Virus record (IMG/VR): IMGVR_UViG_3300033571_008549
Location: 1-44,171 of that record
Strand: one strand, 5' to 3'
Length of the DNA: 44,171 bases
Source: a virus
Below the pieces are notes generated by a model that saw only the letters and a list, made by a program, of their open reading frames with translations, did not search any database and was not told the origin of the DNA. A program made the translations under genes and the position numbers. Shown here in pieces: positions 14,826-21,042 of this stretch (the first letter of the stretch is position 1; every line of letters starts with the position of its first letter).

Positions 14826-15804
14826 TGAATTAGAAGCATTTTACAAAAACAAGTTTTATTTTAGCTACAGCAGTATAAACAAACTGTTGTTCTCCCCAAG
14901 AATGTTTTACTCACACTATATACTTAATCAAAGAAAAGATAGTACTGATGCACATTTAGTAGAGGGTAGAGTTTTACACTGTTTATTATTGGAACCTGAC
15001 AGTTTTGATGAGCAGTTTCTTGTAACAAATACAAGAGTACCAACAGGTAATAATAAAACAATACTTGATGTAATTTTTAAACATCATTTGTCACTTGGAA
15101 ATAATACACTATCTTTAGAAGATTATGAAGATGAAATTATTGTTCAATTGCAAGTGATTAATTTACATCAGTCACTTAAAACAGATCAACAAAGACTAGA
15201 CAAGATTGTAACTGAAGAGAATAAATCCTATTTTGAATTTTTAAAAGAAAGTTTAGATAAAACTGTTATAGATCAAGACACTTTAAATGGCTGTAAAGAA
15301 AGACTTGAAATACTAAAACAGAACACAGCAGTTAGATCACTGCTACAATTAGACAAAACAGATGAGGATACTCATATCACTGTATGTAATGAGTTGCAAC
15401 TTGCAGTAGATATTGATGGTCTTCCATTTGGTTTTAAAGGGTTTATTGACAATTTAGTCATTGATCATGATACCAAAACTGTATTTGTAAATGATCTAAA
15501 GACTCTTGGTAAGTCAATTCAAGACTTTCCTGATTCTGTAGAATATTATAGATATTGGATCCAAGCAATTATCTATATGTATATGGTTAAAGAAAAGTTT
15601 AGTAAATTAACAGACTATACTTTTAAGATTACATTTATTGTGATTGACAAGTATAATCAAGTTTATCCTTACCAAGTTTCAGATGAAACTCAGGCAAGAT
15701 GGGAGGAACAGTTTAAAGAATTAATCCAGAAAGTAAAATGGCATTATGAAAATAAACAGTTTGACCTTCCATATGACCTGGCATTAGGTAATGTAAAACT
15801 GTAA
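14797..15804 (+). CDS. PD-(D/E)XK exonuclease (Cas4/RecB-like)
   Basis: This 335-residue nuclease belongs to the RecB/Cas4-type PD-(D/E)XK superfamily found in phage recombination systems. It opens with the typical FSYSSINKLLFSPRMFYSHY (22-41), then EGRVLHCLLLEP with His61, and the active-site strand series GFIDNLVID (Asp218) and FVNDLKTLG (Asp233, Lys235), followed by YYRYWIQAIIYMYM with the motif Gln256-x3-Tyr260. Cys residues for a Cas4-type iron-sulfur cluster are not evident. It probably resects DNA ends for the Sak4/SSB pathway encoded upstream. ATGs at 14797 and 14806 are both plausible starts. Confidence 0.82.
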   Translation: MSIMTLTGSDELEAFYKNKFYFSYSSINKLLFSPRMFYSHYILNQRKDSTDAHLVEGRVLHCLLLEPDSFDEQFLVTNTRVPTGNNKTILDVIFKHHLSLGNNTLSLEDYEDEIIVQLQVINLHQSLKTDQQRLDKIVTEENKSYFEFLKESLDKTVIDQDTLNGCKERLEILKQNTAVRSLLQLDKTDEDTHITVCNELQLAVDIDGLPFGFKGFIDNLVIDHDTKTVFVNDLKTLGKSIQDFPDSVEYYRYWIQAIIYMYMVKEKFSKLTDYTFKITFIVIDKYNQVYPYQVSDETQARWEEQFKELIQKVKWHYENKQFDLPYDLALGNVKL

Positions 15805-15806
15805 TT

Positions 15807-16370
15807 ATGAAAATGTACACGCTTTATAGTAAGTATTTTCAAAAATCCAAGGTGTTCTTATATCCGCTACTTGGAATTAAAAGAGGAAGTAATGTTGTTC
15901 CAGAAGAAACTTTTGTTAGTTGGAATGAAAATTTAACTTCCGAGGATATGAAATTAATATGCTTATATAAGAGAGGAAAAGATCAAGAGTTTGAATACTT
16001 TGAAAAATTGTTACTTAAACACCCAAGATTGTGTGATTATGTTAACATAAATGAAGAAGAGGTTCTTTTTACTTTTGATTTTTCAGATTTAGGTGATGAC
16101 TGGGATTGTTTCATAAACGGTAAATATAGCATGATGAGTATGAGTGTAAAGCGTAAAATAATTGATTTTTTTGATAAAACAAGTGGTAACTATATCTATA
16201 TTGAAAGTTTTCTATATCCACACAAGTGGTTTGACAAATATTCAGAACTGTTAGATACAGATGTAGAGATACTTAAAAGAGTAGGTGAACTTTGTGACAA
16301 ACCAAATTTAGAAAAAGAAAAATTAACAATAAAGGTCGTAGATTTGGAAAAATTAAATATTCTAAATTAA
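15807..16370 (+). CDS. Hypothetical protein, 187 aa
   Basis: Unrecognised. The start MKMYTLYSKYFQKSKVFLYP is followed by LLGIKRGSNVVPEETFVSW, an acidic middle (FDFSDLGDDWDCFINGKYS) and SFLYPHKWFDKYSELL. The mix of Tyr/Phe-rich strands and charged helices suggests a globular cytoplasmic protein. I have a weak sense of having seen the FQKSKVFLYPLLGIK block in Bacteroidota phages but cannot attach a function. It lies two bases after the nuclease stop codon. Confidence 0.55.
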   Translation: MKMYTLYSKYFQKSKVFLYPLLGIKRGSNVVPEETFVSWNENLTSEDMKLICLYKRGKDQEFEYFEKLLLKHPRLCDYVNINEEEVLFTFDFSDLGDDWDCFINGKYSMMSMSVKRKIIDFFDKTSGNYIYIESFLYPHKWFDKYSELLDTDVEILKRVGELCDKPNLEKEKLTIKVVDLEKLNILN

Positions 16371-16383
16371 TTTGTATTAACTT

Positions 16384-16400
16384 TATAAAAAATTAAAAAA
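16384..16400 (+). promoter_or_regulatory. A-rich translation-initiation leader
   Basis: The leader carries the same AAAATTAAAAAAATGA string as that of the gene at 13518, ending in the start codon. It is part of a 30-base spacer that also holds a TTAATTTG about 25 bases before the ATG, only a partial match to the Bacteroidota -7 promoter element. No Shine-Dalgarno sequence. Confidence 0.4.
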
Positions 16401-16802
16401 ATGAGTGAACCAACAATGATGCTTGTTCAAGCAACTTGGAATGACAAGCAAACTTTCAGAATGATTCCTATCTCTGAGAATTGTCCATATGTAGAATGTA
16501 TTATGGACCCGGATACAAAGGTATTTGTAATCATTTCTAAAATAACAAAAACAACCTTGCACATGCTGCCAAAGTTAGATGACAATGGAGATGCTTTATC
16601 TGTTAAGAGTGTAAGGAAGAATGGAAGAACTGTTAGAGAAGAAAGACAGAAGATTGAAACTTTTCAAGAATTCTATATTGAAGATCTAATAGCTATTAAT
16701 GAGTTGATTTCAATGTTTGCAGTTAATGCATCAACATTTGATCATAAAGCATTCTTAGGTGAGGTAAATGGAGATACTAAACTTAAGAAGGTAGCTAAGT
16801 AA
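16401..16802 (+). CDS. Hypothetical protein, 133 aa
   Basis: Unrecognised. The N-terminal part (MLVQATWNDKQTFRMIP, CPYVECIMDPDTKVFVII) looks beta-rich, then a basic loop (SVRKNGRTVREERQKIE), an acidic-hydrophobic helix (FQEFYIEDLIAINELISMFA) and a Lys-rich terminus. It has its own leader and terminator, so it may be expressed as a single-gene unit, which usually goes with high or separately timed expression. Confidence 0.55.
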   Translation: MSEPTMMLVQATWNDKQTFRMIPISENCPYVECIMDPDTKVFVIISKITKTTLHMLPKLDDNGDALSVKSVRKNGRTVREERQKIETFQEFYIEDLIAINELISMFAVNASTFDHKAFLGEVNGDTKLKKVAK

Positions 16803-16823
16803 TTAGCATTCATTTTGAACAAA

Positions 16824-16858
16824 GGAGGTAGGTATGACGCAGTATCTACCTCTTTTTT
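16824..16858 (+). terminator. Intrinsic terminator before DNA polymerase
   Basis: GAGGTAG (16825-16831) pairs perfectly with CTACCTC (16846-16852); with G-U pairs the stem extends inward by up to four more. It is followed by T6. This is a strong terminator separating the gene at 16401 from the polymerase. Confidence 0.85.
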
Positions 16859-16882
16859 ATTAATCAAGGGGGAACAGCTTAA
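16859..16882 (+). other. Possible decayed second terminator half
   Basis: ATTAATCAAGGGG at 16859-16871 repeats 13 bases found in front of the MoxR terminator (13473-13485), and the following AACAGCT repeats the loop region of the SSB terminator (7954-7960), but no CCCC arm follows. It may be the remains of a tandem terminator. No other feature is seen in the 96-base gap 16803-16898, apart from the terminator above. Confidence 0.3.
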
Positions 16883-16898
16883 CTGAACAAAGTTTATT

Positions 16899-18797
16899 AT
16901 GAAAACACATTGGGTAATGGATTATGAAACACTTTCCGATTGTTTTATTGGGGTGTTTGAAAGTGTAAAATCAGAAGATAGACACATATTTGTGTGTCAT
17001 AAATCTAAGAATGATATACTTGAATTAGTAACTTTTTTAGAAAGAAATATTGCTTATAGTGAATGGCATGTTAGTTTCAATGGACTAGCATTTGATAGTC
17101 AAATAACTGAACACATTCTAAGAAATAAGGAACAACTGTTAGAGCAAGATGGAGAAACTATAGCTCAGTTTGTTTATGGTAAAGCTCAAAGTGTAATTCA
17201 AAAACAAAATGAAGGAGAGTTTGCTGAGTTTAGTCCTAGGGATCTTCAGATTAAACAGGTTGATGTTTTTAAACTTAACCACTGGGACAATGCTGCTAAG
17301 AGAAGTTCATTAAAATGGATTCAATTTAGTATGGATTGGCATAACATTATTGACATGCCTATTCACCACAGCAGCAGCATCAAAGCAGAACAAATAGAAA
17401 GTATAATTACTTACTGTATTAATGATGTTAAGTCTACTAAACAGATTATGAACTTGAGCAAGAGTCAAATTGATTTGAGAGGTAGTTTAACTCAAGAGTA
17501 TGGTATAGATTTATTTTCTGCATCTGAGCCAAGAATATCAAAAGAGTTGTTTTTACATTTCTTAAGTAAACATACTGGTATTAAAAAGTGGGATCTAAGA
17601 CAGTTAAGAACTAAAAGGGATAAGATTGTTGTAAATGATATTATACTTCCTTACATCCAGTTTAAGACAGCAGGATTTGAAAAATTACTAGAGAAATTTC
17701 AAGAGGTAGTTATCTTTCCAGGAGAAACTAAAGGAGGTTTTAAGTACTCTGTACAGTATAAAGGAATGAAGACTGATTTTGGTCTTGGTGGTATTCATGG
17801 TGCTAGGAGATCTGGTGTCTATACCTCTACAGCAGATACAGTAATTATGACTTCTGATGTTACCAGTTTTTACCCGAACTTGGCTATTAGAAATGGATGG
17901 GCTCCTGCTCATTTACCAAAAGAAGAATTTTGTGATTTGTATGAGTGGTTCTTTGATGAAAGAAGAAAGATTAGTAAAAAAGATATTAAGAATTATGTGT
18001 ACAAGATTATCTTAAATTCAACTTATGGTTTGAGTAATGATGAAAACAGTTTCTTATATGATCCTGAGTTTACAATGAGGATTACTATTAATGGTCAGCT
18101 TAGTCTTAGTATGTTGTATGAAATGATTTGTGAAGAGATTCCGGGTGCTATTCCATTAATGCAGAATACAGATGGTCTTGAGACAATTATTCCAAAAGAC
18201 AAAATTGACAAGTACATGGAGATTTGTGCTAGATGGGAAAAACTAACAAGATTAGAATTAGAACATGATAGATACAGTAAGATTATTCTAGGAGATGTTA
18301 ACAACTATATAGCAATTACAGAAGATGGTAAGTCAAAATGTAAAGGCCGATTTGAGTATGATAATTTAGCTCTTCATAAAAACAAGAGTTTCTTAATTAT
18401 TCCTAAAGCTTTACATACTTATTTTGTTGATGGTATTAAACCAGAAGATTTCTTAGCTAAAAATCAGAATATCTTTGACTATTGTGGTGGTGTAAAAATT
18501 AAAGGAGATTGGAAATTTGTTGAACATTTTGTTCAAGAACAAGAATATAATATTGCACCATTACAACATACAATTAGATACTTTATATCTAATTCCGGAT
18601 CTAAGATTGTTAAAACTAATCTACTTGATGGCCGGGAAATTCAAGTTGAATCTGGCAAATGGTTACAAACAGTATTTATAGATTATGTTGAGAAACCTTT
18701 TGAAGATTATAATATTAACTATGACTTTTACTTAGACAAAATTTATAGTGAAATAGAAAACTTAGAACCAAAAAGAAACCAATTAAAATTATTTTAG
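16899..18797 (+). CDS. Family B DNA polymerase with 3'-5' exonuclease
   Basis: This 632-residue replicative polymerase has proofreading motifs MDYETL (ExoI, Asp8/Glu10), SFNGLAFD (ExoII, Asn61/Asp66) and YCIND (ExoIII, Tyr172/Asp176). Polymerase motif A is SDVTSFYPN with Asp320, preceded by a GLGGIHG segment; motif B is KIILNSTYG (369-377); motif C is QNTDG (422-426), where Asn423 replaces the first Asp of D-T-D while Asp425 is kept. The fingers segment between motifs A and B is short. The protein ends in NQLKLF; QLKLF fits the bacterial sliding-clamp binding consensus (Q-L-x-L-F), implying use of the host beta clamp. It follows a terminator and has its own leader, with the next gene one base downstream. 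Confidence 0.9.
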   Translation: MKTHWVMDYETLSDCFIGVFESVKSEDRHIFVCHKSKNDILELVTFLERNIAYSEWHVSFNGLAFDSQITEHILRNKEQLLEQDGETIAQFVYGKAQSVIQKQNEGEFAEFSPRDLQIKQVDVFKLNHWDNAAKRSSLKWIQFSMDWHNIIDMPIHHSSSIKAEQIESIITYCINDVKSTKQIMNLSKSQIDLRGSLTQEYGIDLFSASEPRISKELFLHFLSKHTGIKKWDLRQLRTKRDKIVVNDIILPYIQFKTAGFEKLLEKFQEVVIFPGETKGGFKYSVQYKGMKTDFGLGGIHGARRSGVYTSTADTVIMTSDVTSFYPNLAIRNGWAPAHLPKEEFCDLYEWFFDERRKISKKDIKNYVYKIILNSTYGLSNDENSFLYDPEFTMRITINGQLSLSMLYEMICEEIPGAIPLMQNTDGLETIIPKDKIDKYMEICARWEKLTRLELEHDRYSKIILGDVNNYIAITEDGKSKCKGRFEYDNLALHKNKSFLIIPKALHTYFVDGIKPEDFLAKNQNIFDYCGGVKIKGDWKFVEHFVQEQEYNIAPLQHTIRYFISNSGSKIVKTNLLDGREIQVESGKWLQTVFIDYVEKPFEDYNINYDFYLDKIYSEIENLEPKRNQLKLF

Positions 18798-18798
18798 A

Positions 18799-19947
18799 AT
18801 GCCAAAGAAAATACAACATTGTGCAATGGGAGACTTAATTAGTGTTCCATTGCCAAATCATGCTGCTAGTTATACAACTATCAGTCACCAATTTGTTATT
18901 GATTATTCAAAACAACAGTTATTAGCTGCTGGTTTTGTTATTGTAGATGAGGAGTACAGAAGTACTGCAGATGGTCAAATTGCTCAAGGAATTTATAAGT
19001 TAAATTATAACAGTGATCCTGAGTTGTCAATGATGTTTGCTTGGACAAACAGTTACAACAAACAAGTAAAGTTTAAATGTTTAGTTGGTGCATATATTAA
19101 TAAGACTGATACTGTCATGGTATCTGGTGATATTAGTACATGGACTAGAAAACATACAGGAACTGCAGATGTTGAGACTCAACAGACTATAGATTCTCAA
19201 ATTGCAAATGCTCATATGTACTATAATCAATTAGTGTCTGATAAAGCCACTATGGAGAATGTTATAATGAACAAAAGAAGACATGCTCAAATGTTAGGTA
19301 TTCTTTTTGCTGAGTATAGTATCCTTACTACAGAACAAGCAAGTATTGTCCGTGGTGAAATGAGCCGTCCTTCAAGTGTATATAAAAACACAGATAGTCT
19401 TTGGGCTTTTTATTGTTATATTACAATTGCATTACAGTCATCTCATCCTAAAACATGGATGGAGGATCAAAGAATCTTACATTATTTTATTAGTACTGTA
19501 GGTAACTTTACTCCTGCAGCTGTTGTAGTTCCTGAAATAGAAGAAGAAGTTATAGTGGATCCATTAGAAAACAATTATGGTCAACCAGAAAACCAAACTA
19601 ATCTGTTAGTTCAGATAGCTGAAATGGAAGTAGCTGATACTCAAGTGGTACAAAAGGGTAGTGATTTTGATATAGATTTGCACCAGTCTGAAGAAATCAT
19701 TCTAGATACTATTGAAGCTGAGGAAGATCATGTAATTGTAGAAAATGAAATTTGGACAACTGAGGAAGAACCTCTAAAAATTGCTACAATTGTAGATGAA
19801 GAAATAGTTTATACTGATGCTGTAGGTAATACTTTTCAGGTACCTGTTCCTCCTTGTGTAGGTCATGATTTTGAATTAGAAGAAACATTTGATTTAATAG
19901 ACAAGTATGAGGAAGAAGAGGATGAAAATATTCCTGACTTTTTTTAA
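18799..19947 (+). CDS. Conserved phage protein, DUF932-like, with acidic SSB-like tail
   Basis: The 382-residue protein has a well-folded-looking first ~235 residues: MFAWTNSYNKQVKFKCLVGA (75-94), then a helical stretch with NKRRHAQMLGILFAEYSILT and a Trp/His-rich segment. The WTNS...K-x-K region and the later helices recall DUF932-type phage/plasmid proteins, a family of unknown function; this is tentative. From about residue 245 it becomes a long acidic, probably disordered tail, ending in EEDENIPDFF, which looks like the peptide tip by which SSB recruits partners (D-x-I-P-F). It sits directly after the polymerase. Confidence 0.5.
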   Translation: MPKKIQHCAMGDLISVPLPNHAASYTTISHQFVIDYSKQQLLAAGFVIVDEEYRSTADGQIAQGIYKLNYNSDPELSMMFAWTNSYNKQVKFKCLVGAYINKTDTVMVSGDISTWTRKHTGTADVETQQTIDSQIANAHMYYNQLVSDKATMENVIMNKRRHAQMLGILFAEYSILTTEQASIVRGEMSRPSSVYKNTDSLWAFYCYITIALQSSHPKTWMEDQRILHYFISTVGNFTPAAVVVPEIEEEVIVDPLENNYGQPENQTNLLVQIAEMEVADTQVVQKGSDFDIDLHQSEEIILDTIEAEEDHVIVENEIWTTEEEPLKIATIVDEEIVYTDAVGNTFQVPVPPCVGHDFELEETFDLIDKYEEEEDENIPDFF

Positions 19948-19956
19948 ATTTGTAGT

Positions 19957-20340
19957 ATGAAGAAACAATTAGAAAGTGTGGAAAAATTCCACAATGCATT
20001 TGGGCAAGAGAATGGAGAGTCTCCAAGATTATTAACTCATGCTGAGTTTGATTTAAGACATAGTCTTATGAAAGAAGAGAATGATGAATACTTAGATGCA
20101 TGTCATGCAAAAGACCTGGTTGAGGTTGCAGATGCTTTAGGTGATCAGCTTTATATTCTTTGTGGTACTATTCTTAAACACGGTATGCAACATATTATAG
20201 AAGATGTATTTGATGAAATACAAGCTAGTAACATGAGTAAACTAGGTGAAGACGGGAAACCTGTCCTTAGAGCAGATGGTAAAATCATGAAAGGTATAAA
20301 TTTCTTTAGACCTGATTTAACAAAATTTATTAAACAATAA
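19957..20340 (+). CDS. MazG-like NTP pyrophosphohydrolase
   Basis: This 127-residue all-alpha NTP pyrophosphohydrolase (PRA-PH/MazG-like) should cleave a nucleoside triphosphate to the monophosphate and PPi. The metal-binding ExxE...ExxD series is visible as KEENDE (Glu41, Glu44) and EVADALGD (Glu56, Asp59), followed by the helix DQLYILCGTILKHGM. The C-terminus, SNMSKLGEDGKPVLRADGK followed by GINFFRPDL, is typical of the single-domain bacterial/phage members. The biological target could be a damaged or deoxyuridine nucleotide, or (p)ppGpp as suggested for MazG; the sequence does not decide. Confidence 0.85.
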   Translation: MKKQLESVEKFHNAFGQENGESPRLLTHAEFDLRHSLMKEENDEYLDACHAKDLVEVADALGDQLYILCGTILKHGMQHIIEDVFDEIQASNMSKLGEDGKPVLRADGKIMKGINFFRPDLTKFIKQ

Positions 20341-20343
20341 AGT

Positions 20344-20526
20344 ATGCACCCAATAGCAATTAGAAAAGCAATTATCAAAGCATATATTGCAGGAGCAGCA
20401 GTTACAAATGGTGGAGGTATTATGCCTACTAAAAGAGAAGCTGTTGATTATTATGATGATGAGTTTGGAATACTAGACTTAGCAGAAAACAAATGTGATT
20501 GTTGTGAAGAAGATGATGAAGAATGA
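20344..20526 (+). CDS. Small hypothetical protein, 60 aa
   Basis: Unrecognised. It has a helical Ala/Ile-rich N-terminus (AIRKAIIKAYIAGAAV), a Gly-rich turn, then a DYYDDEFGILDLAENK segment and a Cys-Asp-Cys-Cys acidic terminus (CDCCEEDDEE). It lies three bases after the MazG-like stop and overlaps the next start by ATGA. Confidence 0.45.
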   Translation: MHPIAIRKAIIKAYIAGAAVTNGGGIMPTKREAVDYYDDEFGILDLAENKCDCCEEDDEE

Positions 20527-20876
20527 AATGGTTTGTAGTTAAAGGATTTGAGTTTAAATCAGTAAAACTAAATCAAAAATTACCAAATGGATGGGGGAAT
20601 GGTTATGTAGCTGTTCCCCCTTCTCATCCTTTATGGGGAGTAAATTATGATGATGTTGATGATATAGATGTTCATGGTGGATTAACCTATTCAGAAATGA
20701 ATGATGTTCCTGGCCTATTTGTAGATCATCCAGATATACTACGTAATTATTGGGTATTTGGTTTTGATACAAAACACTGGAATGATACAGAAGAAAAGTG
20801 GCCAAAAGAAGCTGTAGAAGCTGAAACAAAAAGATTATTTTGTCAATTAATGGATATAGAAATAGGGGGACTCTAA
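20523..20876 (+). CDS. Phage protein with HGGLTYS motif
   Basis: This 117-residue protein follows a pattern seen in many phages and prophages: NGYVAVPPSHPLWGVNYDDVDDIDVHGGLTYS split over 26-57, then WVFGFDTKHWNDTEEKWP and a terminal helix EAVEAETKRLFCQL. The H-G-G-L-T and F-G-F-D-x-x-H elements look like conserved catalytic or metal-binding residues, but no activity is established. It is the last + strand gene, and its stop codon lies within the terminator hairpin that ends the operon. Confidence 0.6.
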   Translation: MKWFVVKGFEFKSVKLNQKLPNGWGNGYVAVPPSHPLWGVNYDDVDDIDVHGGLTYSEMNDVPGLFVDHPDILRNYWVFGFDTKHWNDTEEKWPKEAVEAETKRLFCQLMDIEIGGL

Positions 20877-20895
20877 CGGGTCCCCCTTTTTTTTT
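20864..20895 (+). terminator. Terminator at the convergence point
   Basis: AGGGGGAC (20864-20871) pairs with GTCCCCCT (20880-20887) in an 8-bp stem, followed by a run of T. The 5' arm encodes the last residues of the preceding gene and the stop codon is in the loop. On the minus strand the same hairpin is followed by ATTTC only, so it should stop + strand transcription strongly and minus-strand transcription weakly. It marks the boundary of the two oppositely transcribed halves. Confidence 0.88.
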
Positions 20896-20896
20896 C

Positions 20897-21037
20897 TTAC
20901 CTACCCTGAGCTCTATAAGCTTTCTTGTAGTTTTTAGAACCTTTAAGTTTAGATGCTTTTGATTTAGCATGTATCCCCGGACGGGATTTTTTAACCTTAC
21001 TATAAGTTCTAATTGTTGCTGTTGTTGCCTTTGCCAT
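20897..21037 (-). CDS. 46-residue Lys/Arg-rich protein
   Basis: A short frame starts at ATG (21037) five bases after the stop of the 2,028-residue gene and ends at TAA (20897), just before the convergence terminator. The product contains 13 Lys and 5 Arg: MAKATTATIRTYSKVKKSRP at the start, then GIHAKSKASKLKGSKNYKK, and ends AYRAQGR. Small basic proteins with RPGIHAK...SKNYKK...GQGR are found repeatedly in phages of Bacteroidota in my recollection, which supports it being a real gene. A nucleic-acid-binding or virion-DNA-associated role is likely from composition. It belongs to the same transcript as the giants. Confidence 0.7.
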   Translation of the reverse strand: MAKATTATIRTYSKVKKSRPGIHAKSKASKLKGSKNYKKAYRAQGR

Positions 21038-21042
21038 TGTTA

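Noticed and set aside
19945-19952. TAAATTTG before the MazG-like gene as a promoter -7 element
   Set aside because: It would place the transcription start at or inside the start codon and lacks a -33 element; such strings are common by chance here.
20554-20970. A 138-residue minus-strand frame
   Set aside because: It covers the antisense of the HGGLTYS gene and spans the terminator, with an improbable composition; the 46-residue gene at 20897-21037 in another frame is the better candidate.
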